From Symbiodinium natans (Eukaryota > Sar > Dinophyceae > Suessiales > Symbiodiniaceae): DNA of 64,000 nt. The notes beneath the pieces were generated by a model. That model was not told where the DNA came from. It saw nothing but the letters and a program-made list of their open reading frames with translations, and did no database searches. Every line of letters starts with the position of its first letter. Position 1 is the first letter of the stretch. This document shows positions 19,470 through 30,302 of this stretch, piece by piece. The stretch lies in contig CAJNDS010002658.1 of the NCBI GenBank assembly GCA_905221605.1, positions 1-64,000 of the forward strand. The letters run 5' to 3'. The position numbers and the translations under genes are program-made.

Positions 19470-19939
19470 GCAGAGTTGAACTTGCCACTGTGCAAGATCT
19501 GAAGCACATCATCCATGGTCTCATTGGAGAACTTGTGCTTCAAGAATGCCCCAAGCAGCTGTTCTGCACTCCATGTTTCCTGCATGATGGGCAGATGCTC
19601 CTGGGTGCTCCTCGGCTCGGACTTGGCGGGGGACTCTGCGTGCCCCGTGACGCGAGACTCCGCTTCCTTGCTGGGGCTCTTGCCTAGCACGTGCATCGCA
19701 TGCAGGCGCCAGGCCGCATTCTCCAATCGCCTTCCCTGGTAGCTCTCATCCTTCAGAGCCGTGAAGACCTTCCAAAAGTTCAGAAGCTGGTCTGTGGAAC
19801 TTTCCGCCAGGACGTAGATGTCGGAAGCGAAATCCTGTGCGTCCTGCTCACCGTAGAGGAGTTCGTCACTGTCAGTGCTCATGGTGCTCATGGTGCTCAG
19901 GAGGAATGGGCTCTTCCACAAATTGCTCGTCAGCCCCAT
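19470..19939 (-). CDS. DUF1752/AreA-N-like segment, unknown function
   Basis: Minus-strand frame from ATG 19939. Residues about 15-75 are acidic, then DIYVLAESSTDQLLNFWK and VFTALKDESYQGRRLENA, AWRLHAM. This resembles the DUF1752 (GATA_AreA) module of fungal regulators, which has WK.F...K.....RLEN..WR. A Ser/Glu/Pro-rich linker follows, then a helical segment ending DDVLQILHSGKF. The frame overlaps the start of the glycosyltransferase frame, so these may be exons of one protein or adjacent genes. The internal ATGs (MSTMSTDSDELL) could be the true start. Confidence 0.45.
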
Positions 19940-19999
19940 CGCTCAGGTGGTATGGCGGCCTACGCACCTCTACAACACTTGCAATGCAACAGCGCCAAC

Positions 20000-21620
20000 T
20001 CCTTCAGATCCTTCAGCCACCAGCACAGGGACGGATCATGAAGCCACTTTCAGGAGGCTCCCGTGCCGAAGACATGCGCGGCCAGTGCAAGTCCGCTCAG
20101 CGTCCGACACGTCCGACACTTCGAGGTCAAGGCACGGCGCCTGTCAGAAATATCGCCGAAGCCCCCCAGAGGTCCCGCAGGAAGGAGGAAGCATGCAAGG
20201 CTGCGCTGGTTAAAGCTGCCGTCACGAATCAACAACAACAAGCTGTTGGTCAGTCGTGCGTCCTTCCTGCTTGCCGGCCAGTTCAAAGAGCAGACGAGAA
20301 TATACGGAAGACTCTGGAAGAGCGAGCTGGGTCAAGCTGAGTCTCTCTGGACACGTGGACCGTCTATGCCGTGCAATGTTGAAAGCGACTTGCTTCCCTT
20401 CATAAACCCAAGCCCAAGCCTGCAGCTCCAAAAGAATGGGGCCCGCGTCGAAGTTGAATTCGGCGGACATGCCAACCTCCACCAGCACCTGAGGCTGCTG
20501 CTCAAAGCCTTTTTGCCTGCACTGCACAATACACACTCCAGCAGAAGCCACGCTGGATCTTAACGATGCTCGAACGACAGAGCCCAACCAAGGACGGGAC
20601 GCCGACTTGGTACAGTAGTGGCACTCTTGCCTCGCATTAAGCTTGCTGCAGGCTGACTACGGGTCCTTCAGACACCCTTACCGGTCCTTGTCTCTGTCTC
20701 TTGAAGAGGCCGTGGACGAACTCATGCGTGTAGGGACCCCATTCAAGAGCCCCTGTCTGTTCGACTGGCCGCACCCACCACGTTCCAGATGAGGGTATTT
20801 TGAGAAGGCATTGAAGCCAACACACGTCTCTGCTGCCAAGTCTGCCAAGTCCTGGCGGCAGTATACTTGGGCGGAAGTTTCCCGCGCAGAAGGCGGCATG
20901 GCAGCCGGAAGAAACTGCCATGCAGTGTAAACCGTCAGCCATTTCAAAAAAAAGGCAAAAAATGCAGAAACCACCACCATAGCCATCCCGACCATCTTGC
21001 AGATGTGGAATACAGGCCAATGCTTACAGGCAGCTTGGAATAGTTTTGTCATATAAGGGATTTACTTGACATGCGCCTGCAGGGTACGCTCGCCGCTCCT
21101 TTCCTTACCTCTCATTGGAAGCCTTTTTTCGAACTCACAGTTGGATTCTTTTAAACGGCCTTGCATTCATGCGACCTTTTCAAATTGTGTTCAGACACCC
21201 TGTCTCTTTCATATGAAATCACGCAGCCCTCGACCAACACATGCGGGCAATGACGTGGAGCTTGGCCTGCACAGCAAGCCTCGCAAAGAAAGAAGGCGCC
21301 CACGCGGCCAAGAGCCTTCGGCTTCACAGCAGCTCCACCGACGAACTACCCCAGGAAAACCCAGGAAAAGAGCTGACAACAGCTCACGCCCTACAGAAGA
21401 ATGGTCTTTGTTGCTCACGTCTCGGACATTCCAAATAAAACTCACATCCAGGGTTTCAACGACTTGTGTGTTCCGGAAAGGCACGCAAGCAACACGGCAT
21501 CCTCAAGTCATGTGTTGAGCACCTGCATAATGGTTTCTCAGGTGCGCAAAACTCTGCAGGACAACATTCGAGGATCAGGCGTCCATCAGCCACGACGGCT
21601 TCTGAAGATCATTCCGCGCA
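20000..21620. other. Mostly unassigned; weak minus-strand membrane ORF
   Basis: The minus strand at 20637-21052 could start MTKLFQAACKHWPVFHICK with a hydrophobic helix (MVGMAMVVVSAFFAFFLKWL), but no family or splice support was found. The minus strand at 20222-20587 is open but unrecognised. Nothing else supported. Confidence 0.3.
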
Positions 21621-21625
21621 GTTCG

Positions 21626-21649
21626 GTTTAGGGTTTAGGGTTTAGGGTT
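21626..21649. repeat. Telomere-like repeat (TTTAGGG)
   Basis: Three perfect TTTAGGG units plus a partial fourth. Confidence 0.8.
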
Positions 21650-21730
21650 CTATTTCGATTTGAGAGGGCTCCTGCCTCGCATGACTCAATCCTACTCCGG
21701 CTTTTTCCGGCTTTGGACCTGGCTACGCTT

Positions 21731-21764
21731 GGGGGTTTCCGAAATTAAGGGGACCTTATTGGGG
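21731..21764. mobile_element. Solo left end of a GGGGTTTCCGAAA TIR element
   Basis: GGGGGTTTCCGAAATTAAGG then GGACCTTATTGGGG, nearly identical to the left 33 bases of the complete element at 21797-21895, then running straight into TTTAGGG units. Confidence 0.6.
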
Positions 21765-21800
21765 TTTAGGGTTTAGGGTTTGGGGTTTATGGCGTAGGGT
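21764..21800. repeat. Telomere-like repeat between two TIR-element ends
   Basis: TTTAGGG units and degenerate versions fill the space between the solo left end and the full element. Confidence 0.7.
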
Positions 21801-21895
21801 TTCCGAAATTAGGGGGACCTTATTGGGGTCCTTATTACGAGGGGAAACTACTATTTGGGGATCGATATCGGGGGTCCCTTATTTTCGTAAACCCC
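21797..21895. mobile_element. TIR element, GGGGTTTCCGAAA family, complete copy
   Basis: 99 bp. Left GGGTTTCCGAAATTAGGGGG; the complement of the right end is GGGGTTTACGAAAATAAGGG followed by ACCCC. Roughly 20-bp arms with a few mismatches and an interior rich in CCTTATT and GGGGTC. No coding capacity. Other members are at 46751, 52879, 53743 and 56864. Confidence 0.75.
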
Positions 21896-21950
21896 TGACT
21901 TGAGGCCAGCTGGGGCGTCTGAGCAGTAGTATGCCAATGTCAAGCACGTG

Positions 21951-22060
21951 TCAGCCAAGCAATTTCAGGCAGTTCATGCTTTTTTGGGCGCGCATGTCAT
22001 ACACACGGCCAATGCCATCTGAAGCAATCGCGGCCACCACCTCCCCGGACGTGAAATCTG
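21951..22060 (-). CDS. Candidate WD40-repeat exon
   Basis: The minus strand reads TSGEVVAAIASDGIGRVYDM then RAQKS, like the terminal strand pair of a WD40 blade (xVAxxSxDGxxRxxDxR). Boundaries and neighbouring exons were not resolved, so this may be an isolated or decayed exon. Confidence 0.25.
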
Positions 22061-22539
22061 GTGTGTTTGTGCATCCAATTGCTTTTCTGTGTATTCTGCG
22101 GCCCCTTGGCCGCGATCCCCGCGCCTGGGCGGGGCTGGCCGGCTGTGCCCATACAAGCTGCCAAAGGACCTGGGATGGTTCGGCTAGATTCCACGCAAGG
22201 TCCACTCCAAGCTTGTTATCTTATTAACTTGACTGCGCGCCAACAAGTCCTCAGGAGATGCCACAGAAGAAGAGGCTCCGAAGGAAAATCAGAAGCGGGG
22301 GCTCAAGACACTGTACACTTGCGCCTTCAGCTTCAGATGGCCGCGCAAGCTCACGTGCAGCTTGATGCAGCTTATTGGCACCGGGCTCTCAACTTGACGT
22401 GTGCTGCTTGGAAAGCAAAGCTCCCCTGTCAGGTGAGCAAAACTTCGCAGCAACAGCCTGCGGCTGTCCAACTCTGCTCAGAGGTAACGCTTCGGTGAAA
22501 CCACGCTGTTCTATATAAAGCCAAGCCGAGTGGCATTGC

Positions 22540-23461
22540 CTATGCAGGCGCGCAGCGGCACTCCACCCAATCAACTCCATGCTCAACGTTTCCATCATCC
22601 AGGTACTGCATATCAACCTTCAGAACGTCCGCTTGCGTCGCCTTTAGAACTTTGGCAGGAAACCAAAAACTGTCGATCCTCCTCTCAATGAGCATTCCAG
22701 GGAAAACGCCGGCAACCCCAACACACTCATCACATTCCTTCGCAGGCAATTTCCCTTCTGGGGCGGGTCCGTGTGACACTTCGCTGGAAGGGCTCGGGAG
22801 GAGATAGACGGTGGACGTATCTGCCACAATGCCATAAGCATCCAGGCGCTCTTCGTCGCGGAGCTCGACACCACCATGGAGCAGTCGCATCCGTGCTGGA
22901 AGCAGCTTAAGAGCCGGCTCCTATACTCCCCTTAGAACCTCAATAAAAACAATATTCTTAGTCTCCTCTTGGGCTTTTTGTATAAACAAAAATATAAAAA
23001 TAGCTCCCAAAGGGGGATATAGGCTCTAGCGCCAGCTTCACCTTAAGCACAGTGTCGAAGTTTTGCGCTGGGACCGTCACATGGCCACCTGTCAGGTTCA
23101 GGATCCTCAAGCCTCCTCCTCTGTGGGAGGCCGAGCTCCCTGCTCCCTCTGCCTCAACCACATACACAAGGGAGCCTCTTGCAGTGCCTACGCCCAATGA
23201 CTTGAGAGTGCGGCCGTCAGGGAGCGCAGAGCCCTGGAAGATAAGCTTCACTCCCGTCGCTCCATTCAGCTTCCGCAACTCGCGCAGACGGTCCTTCACA
23301 TCCTGGACCAGGTCTGAATCCTTGACAGTGAGCCATTCAACACGAGGTGCTGCACCAGTCAGAAAGGATACCTCGATTGTAAACTCATCATCTTTGCACG
23401 GGAACATCCGCGAACCCTGAGGGATGCCGCTTGAGCCCAGGCTTTCGGGATACAGAACCAT
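22540..23461 (-). CDS. Protein with two ubiquitin-like domains and a Tudor-like tail
   Basis: Two exons, 23027-23461 and 22540-22920, give 271 residues. UBL1 spans about 26-102 (FTIEVSFLTG ... VKLIFQGSALPDGRTLKSLG). UBL2 spans about 117-186: LRILNLTGGHVTVPAQ, FDTVLKVKLAL then EPALKLLPARMRLLHGG and VELRDEERLDAYGI. UBL2 aligns with ubiquitin without gaps across the splice, which fixes the junction. Residues about 212-267 (PGMLIERRIDSFWFPAKV, then MQYLDDGNVEHGVDWV) resemble a Tudor/agenet-type barrel. Neither UBL ends in a processable Gly-Gly, so they are probably adaptor folds. ATG 23461 was chosen as the first in-frame ATG; the frame is open upstream. The stop is TAG at 22540-22542. Confidence 0.75.
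22921..23026 (-). mobile_element. Introner-like 106-bp intron with TIRs and GA donor
   Basis: The intron within UBL2. It starts GAGCCTATATCCCCCTTTGG and ends AAGGGGAGTATAG before the exon's GAGCC. CCTATATCCCCCTT at its start and CCTATACTCCCCTT (complement of its end) form terminal inverted repeats, and GAGCC is present at both junctions as a 5-bp direct repeat. That is the arrangement expected if a small TIR transposon inserted and is spliced out. Its interior is AT-rich. The donor read this way is GA; because of the direct repeat the splice can slide within GAGCC without changing the protein. Confidence 0.7.
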
Positions 23462-23659
23462 GCAGAAATATGCAGGACCATCCTGCTCTCGAAACCCAAC
23501 TCTACACTGCACTCGGCGCGCTGCCTACGCTTCCTCGTCGTCCGCCTGGTGCCTGAGCGATTCAACTGGAAACGTGCGAGGTACTGGCCTTGGACCGACC
23601 TGCGCATGCGCAGGACGCGCGTGCGCGAACGTACGCGGTTATCGTTTCCAAGCTCACTG

Positions 23660-24257
23660 AGCTGTCAACTCCGCAAATGTCACGATGCTCTTCCGAGTCC
23701 GTGGGGCCGAGCCTCCATGGCACAAGGTCCATCAGCGTCCCTTCATTGATGCACTTCTAAGAGAAACGGAGTTTGACCCAATTGATTTCTGGTTCGTTTC
23801 TGGGTGTGTGGCTGCTCGCTGCTCTCGACCTTGGAAGGCTGCAACTCCACAGCCATAGCCACAGCCATTCAGCCAGATGTTGCCGAGCTGCTGTGAGACA
23901 TGATCTGCCAGCTCCGCTTCGCGGCCTACGCCTACGCACGGAACGTGGCAGAGCCCTGCGCGACTGAAACAAACGGCGGTCTGTCTGCACCGAATCCACC
24001 CAAGGATAAACACATGGTTGACCAGATATGACCAGATGCACGACTACTAGTGAGCAGAGCGGAACAAGACTGAACACCGGCACCTGTGGCCAGAGCAGCT
24101 TGCGCAGTGCTTGCTTCCTTCGGGGATTTCCTGAGAGACTGCCCCACGAAGCAGCGGGCCCTTTTGCACAAGAACGGCGAGAGGGCCAAGGGAAATGTCT
24201 CAGCACGCGGCAATCTTTGGTCATCCCTGCCCTGGTCCATGCTAACCCATGCTGAGC
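23660..24257. other. Intergenic, no supported gene
   Basis: Open frames on both strands (for example minus 23757-24224) lack domains and splice context. Confidence 0.45.
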
Positions 24258-24283
24258 GTTTAGGGTTTAGGGTTTAGGGTTTA
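24258..24283. repeat. Telomere-like repeat (TTTAGGG)
   Basis: Three perfect TTTAGGG units and a partial fourth. Confidence 0.8.
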
Positions 24284-24804
24284 ATCGCTCACACTCGGAC
24301 AAGCCAGGCGAGGCACACAGGTTCAACAGTCTCAACATCGGCTCTGCAGCACATGTGGCCACAGTCATGCTGGTGATACTACTCAACACTCACTGTTTGC
24401 TAACTGGTGAAATGCTCATTGGCTAGTGAAACATACCCAGGACACGTCAGTACTGCTCCTCAACACCATACTTCGCCCTCTTCTGTGGTGGTGGGCGTTC
24501 AAGCCGCACGGGGCAGGAGCGAAATGGTCGACCCCAGAGCCCTATACAAAGTTCAGGTAGCGTGCTAAACCCCGATTACTCTGCCATTTCTCCCCCCATG
24601 GGATTCATCCTCTTTGCCCCTGCATCATCTGTGCTACGCCCTTTCACTGGCTCTTCCTTCTGCCCAGGTATCTGCCCAGTGCTGTCTCCGGTCGTTCACG
24701 TACCCTCCCGCTGTCATCATCTCGTCATTGTCTGGCACGCCCTGGAGCCTAGGCCTCAGCCTACTGTCAGCGAAGTCACTTGGTTCCTCGGCTGAGGCTC
24801 GCCA

Positions 24805-24885
24805 TCTCTGAATTCTGCTTGAATTCCTGAATGTTGACTCGAATTCCTGAATTCCAGCAGCCAAATTCCTGAATTCCAGCAATCA
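24805..24885. repeat. GAATTCCTGAATTC-type short repeats
   Basis: The motif TGAATTCC or CGAATTCC recurs about every 15-27 bp. Similar clusters of GAATTC lie at 42160-42190 and 43714-43747. Confidence 0.6.
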
Positions 24886-25315
24886 TCCTCTTCCCCAGGC
24901 GCACTACTCCACTCCTCCACTCCTCCCATGCAGTTTCATGCATACCATGCCATGCAAGCGCACTGTCAGGCGGACCGCAGTCCGCTGTAGAGCCGCGCCC
25001 CATGCAAGCCATTTCGTGGCATCCCGCAGCCAACTGAACCATCGTGCCGCGTTGGATGCAGCTGTGCAGGGGACGCACCCGCGTTGGATGCAGACATGCA
25101 GGTGCGAATTCGCCTGCTCACCACGCGGACGCCTCGCCTTCTCCTCAGCTGTTGGCTCGCCAGCTCCCACGGACTCCGCTATGTTTTGCTGAGCCAGGAC
25201 GGGTGGTCGTGTGCGACCATGGCAGCGCAGGAGGGTGAAAACTCTAATAACCCTACATCCTGAGAGTGTAACCCTGGTATATCTGAGCCCTGTACTACTC
25301 ATGATCTGTGCACCG

Positions 25316-25351
25316 GTTTAGGGTTTAGGGTTTAGGGTTTAGGGTTTAGGG
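25316..25351. repeat. Telomere-like repeat (TTTAGGG)
   Basis: Five perfect TTTAGGG units. Confidence 0.85.
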
Positions 25352-26238
25352 CAACCCTCTCCACAGGTAATTACATCGGAAGCTTGGACCTCTGCCAAGG
25401 AGGCGATGCTGCCTGGGCGAGGCTGAAGTCAATCACTGTCCATGCTCCATGTGCTGAGCCATGTGCAGCCACGACAGAGAAGCCCAGTATGCTGCACAAC
25501 CGCGGGTTCATGAGTCTCTTTGCAGGTTTCAGCAAGTGCTTGGGCGGGCTTCTCGCACATCACCAGACATCACCGTCCATTGGTAAGGACAGAGCAACCC
25601 TCGAGAAGATCCGGAATTTGAAGCAAACGGTGAACATGGACGAAACTGCGCGATGTATATGGAAAACTCCAGCAACCCAGCTCAAGACCAGACTCAACCT
25701 GCCTGAACCGTTGACGCAACCACCGTGCAGTCAAACCTCGAACCTGCATTCCTAAACCAAAGTTCGTCGACAACTGTGTCTATGTCCCATGTGGCTGGCT
25801 GCTTCCTGACTCTGCCGTCATTCTTTGGGCGTGCAACCTCCGGTAAGATGAAGGTTGCCCACTGGCTTCCACCGGCTTCTTGGGGCCAACTTCCATCCAG
25901 CCCACATGCAGATCGATCAGACGCAGTCCCTCAAGGTCCAGTCAGCTTCTGTACCACTCCGGGATTTGATGGTCGATGGAGCATTTCGTCTGCAGTTCTC
26001 GTCCAGTGCCATGCCCAAGTTGGACGTGGCGAGCCATGGAGAAGGGCCCCTGAATCGCTTGAACCAGATCTAAGCAAAGCATAGACATTGGAGGCAATAT
26101 AATGGTGAGGGCAGTGTCGCACTCAGCCCCCTGCCCCCGGCCAAGGCCTGTGCGAAAGACAAGTACGAGAAAACGCATCAGCTTCCAATGAAGCAGGATC
26201 TGCACCTCCCCTGCCTCCCCCTCTTGTACGCTATGTTT

Positions 26239-26318
26239 TGGGTTTAGGGTTTAGGGTTTAGGGTTTAGGGTTTAGGGTTTAGGGTTTAGGGTTTAGGGTT
26301 TAGGGTTTAGGGTTTAGG
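26239..26318. repeat. Longest telomere-like array (TTTAGGG)
   Basis: About eleven uninterrupted TTTAGGG units, the longest such array in the window. It abuts the 3' end of a candidate exon at 26323. Confidence 0.9.
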
Positions 26319-26322
26319 CCCC

Positions 26323-26470
26323 TCAACCCTTCTGAACCCCAAAACCAATCGCGTCTTTCCTTCTGCGCTTGCGCTGCTCCTCTTCCCAGAGGTCCCTTTC
26401 GTGCGCCCATTGCCGGCCCTCCTCCGAAGACTCCCACCACTCCAACCAGCGCCTCTCCAGCTCTGTCAGC
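26323..26470 (-). CDS. Candidate terminal exon, charged helical protein
   Basis: After an acceptor CTAAG|G the frame reads LTELERRWLEWWESSEEGRQ then WAHERDLWEEEQRKRRRKDA, GFGVQKG and TGA. This is a typical charged helix ending in a basic patch. No upstream exon or family identified. Confidence 0.35.
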
Positions 26471-26559
26471 CTTAGGCTTGAGCAAAGGCTGGTGGGACCA
26501 AAAAGAAGGGAAACGAGTTTCCTCATAATCCTGCGTGGAACCGTAGCATTCACTTATTC

Positions 26560-27157
26560 ATATGCGGGCGAAAAGAAAGGCAAGCAAGCCCGCAAGACAA
26601 TGCATTAAAGGCATGAAGGGAGTGAACAACCTTAAAATAGGGTCTTTGGGGCGAAAACAGAAGTTGAGTCTCAAGGTGTGATGGGTGAGAGAGGTGATGA
26701 GTCCTTTAGTACGAACTCAAAGCCAAGGATGTGATGGAGATGAAGCCTTTTTCAAAACCTCGGTCTGCAGGACGTAATGATACGAGCCTTGGATACCAAA
26801 ACGCCTTATGTTCTACCGCTATGTTCTCACTTCTATCACGGATGCAGATAACTAAAGCCGTTCATGCTGCAACAACTGAGCGGGGAAAATGACGCCCAAG
26901 AACCTGATGCAAAGGGAACACCATATGAATAGAGCTTGGCTAGGTTTCCTACAAATCCGTGAATCAAATTTGCACGGTCTTGCATGTCACAATTTTTCAC
27001 GAACGCGACTGCAAGAAAACAACCCAGGCCTATGCAAATCGAGAGATGTGAAAGGCCTATGCAAGGACAGAGAAGTCAAAGATGTATGCCGCGCCATCTA
27101 AAGGTCATGTGAAAAGGGCAATGTAAACCCTGGAAGGGATACAAGCGTGGTTTAACG
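26560..27157. other. No supported gene
   Basis: AT-richer non-coding sequence with no recognisable feature. Confidence 0.45.
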
Positions 27158-28036
<879 letters not shown>

Positions 28037-28164
28037 TGGAGGAGTCATCGGCGTAGTCGTGGTGGTGGTCGTGGTTTTGGCTTTTGTTGCTGCTGCCAGG
28101 TCAAGTGTGGGATACAGGCGGTCATCGTGATGCCAAACAAGCATAGGCATAGACCAGCTGTAAT

Positions 28165-29211
28165 TCAATTCCTCCACGTTTGCCCGAACGATAACCCGTG
28201 TTGAGCAAACTGTGTCTTTCCTGAGAATCCCGCTTCCACTTCAGGAATTATGCTGCTAGGCGTCTCGGTCTCCAGCTCACCAGGAGCTGCCACCTTCAAA
28301 GGGGCACCAAAGACATCTGACTGCCATCTCGCTGGCATCCCAGGCCAGGATGCCGGATCCAATGCCAGGCCCGGCCAAACTTTCTCCACAATTCCAGCCA
28401 TGTCTGCAGGAAGCGGTGCTCGAAGGCTCAAGCTCCGCTGCTGTCTTGGGTGCTCCAAGTCCAGCGCCCACGCATGTAGGAGCTGGCGTCCTTTGGGCAG
28501 CGCTCGCCCTAACGACTGCTGGAAGGGCTTGTTCTTGGCTGCTGGTGCGTAAAGACTGTCATTGGCTACAGGCGCCTCCAAGTGAGAGCAATGAACCCGG
28601 ATCTGATGTGTGCGGCCAGTGAACAGCTCAGCTGTCACCAGAGAAAGCGCATGCTTCTTGCTGAAGGCGTGCACGCGGATGAGGGTCTTCGCAGGCTTTC
28701 CATCTGGGACAACTGCCCAGAGTCGGCCATTCTTGGGATGGCGACCGATGCTCTCGGTTACAGTTATGTCACGATTGTGCTGAGTCCCAGCCGGGTTGCC
28801 CAACAGAAGGGATACGTACAGCTTCTTACCCTTGGGGGCCTGATACATCAAGTCAGCAGCTCTGAATTGCTGGGCCAGGTGCTTCTCAGAGGCGACACTC
28901 TTGGCCACAACCATCACACCTGTCGTACCCGCGTCCAGTCGATGCACGATGCAGCGCGGGATGAAGCTATCATATTCGTTGTGGTTGCCCCTCTCTTCAA
29001 GCATCTCGGCTGGCACCGTGTCCACCACAGCATGCGCTATGGTGCCTTTCTCCCAATAGCCCGGGGACGGGTGCGCAAGTACACCAAACGGCTTGGCCAC
29101 GGCCAGCACTTCGCCGTCCTCATACAGGGTTTCCAGACAGATGCTGTGATCCCTCTTCAACACGAGCTTCGTCGGCATGATCTCGCCATTGGGGAAAAAT
29201 CTACCATCAGC
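28165..29211 (-). CDS. RluA-family RNA pseudouridine synthase
   Basis: Isomerises uridine to pseudouridine in structured RNA. The frame gives about 348 residues to TGA 28165-28167. An S4-like start (ADGRFFPNGEI) leads to the catalytic domain: YEDGEVLAVAKPFGVLAHPS, then the motif II core IVHRLDAGTTGVMVVAK, whose Asp is the conserved catalytic residue, KKLYVSLLLG and FTGRTHQIRVHCSHL (motif III). The C-terminal 60 residues are divergent. An acceptor CACAG|GCTGAT at 29211 suggests an unseen 5' exon; if not, the first ATG is at 29178. The organellar or nucleolar location cannot be told without the N-terminus. Confidence 0.85.
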   Translation of the reverse strand, partial: ADGRFFPNGEIMPTKLVLKRDHSICLETLYEDGEVLAVAKPFGVLAHPSPGYWEKGTIAHAVVDTVPAEMLEERGNHNEYDSFIPRCIVHRLDAGTTGVMVVAKSVASEKHLAQQFRAADLMYQAPKGKKLYVSLLLGNPAGTQHNRDITVTESIGRHPKNGRLWAVVPDGKPAKTLIRVHAFSKKHALSLVTAELFTGRTHQIRVHCSHLEAPVANDSLYAPAAKNKPFQQSLGRALPKGRQLLHAWALDLEHPRQQRSLSLRAPLPADMAGIVEKVWPGLALDPASWPGMPARWQSDVFGAPLKVAAPGELETETPSSIIPEVEAGFSGKTQFAQHGLSFGQTWRN

Positions 29212-29269
29212 CTGTGGCAATTGCCCTATAAGAGTAAGCAGTGGGTGGTAAATGTGTTCTGCCAAAGTA

Positions 29270-30300
29270 TGTCAAAATTCCCTTGCCACTGACACCCGAA
29301 TCAGTACGGACCTTGATAGGTACATCCTGCAGAAGATGGTGGTACCCCCGCACATTTCCAGCCACTCACAGCCGACATGGTGCCTCCTGATGATCTTGCA
29401 GTGGTTCTGCAGCCTGACCAGTTGCACTTCTTGGAAGACAGACAGGAGAGAGACGATGACTAACGATTCCGTACCGCAAGCCAGTGCATGCTGAGATGCA
29501 ATACCTGCATATCTTAGGCTCTAACCACACGCGGATGTGCCCTAGCCTCAGCACCAGCAAGCAGGAGCTGCCCTTAATTAGACCGAAGATTTGACATTCC
29601 AAGTACGGAACCCAAGCGCCGCCCAACGACTTCCGGGCAAACCTTCGTGAGGGGAAGTGCTTCTGACAGAAGCGCGCGCTCACATGCATCTGCCCCGCTT
29701 GAGAACACGGCTGTGTCAATTCCACAAAAGCGGACGTCTGTTCCTTAGGACATTTCCGCACCCAAGCAAGATCGACTGCAAGCCCCACTAGGCCCACAAC
29801 AAGTCCTTCCCGTCAGGCGCACGCATTGTTCCATTCTGGAGCGCTGTAGTAGAGTCCCAGCTTCGGGTTGGCTTCCAGGAGATGCTCCTTTTCAATTCAT
29901 TGCAAAGGTTCTACATGGGTGTAGAACCCAGAGTCTAGCGGCCTTAATGCCCACAGAAGTTGCTGCGGCCGACGCCAACTCCCCCCACCCCACGTCTCAG
30001 AGCAGCTCCAGGGTGTGAGATGGCAGGTGCCCTACTGGGTGCAAGCATGCGCAAGCTGCTTTGGGCAGCGCGCGATAGTGAGGAGATTGCATCAGAGGAC
30101 CGGTCATGTGCCACCTTCCGGGATGCAAAAAATCGAAGCAGCTCGACCTGCAAGGAACCCAGAGCATGGCTTTTTTACAAAGAGATGGGCGGACACCAAC
30201 AAGGCCCAGCCATGGGAAGACTCGGATCCCTTTATCCGCCGACCCCAGCAACAGCGGGGCGGCGTCAGTGAAGACCCTCTGTTTGTTTCCCTCCGCCACA
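29270..30300. other. No supported gene
   Basis: Mixed sequence. A short perfect hairpin, GGTTCTACATGGGTGTAGAACC, lies at about 29908-29930. The minus-strand frame at 29366-29797 is unrecognised. Confidence 0.4.
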
Positions 30301-30302
30301 CC

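Noticed and set aside
28582-29292. 236-codon plus-strand open frame
   Set aside because: Antisense shadow of the pseudouridine synthase, whose catalytic motifs are clear on the minus strand.
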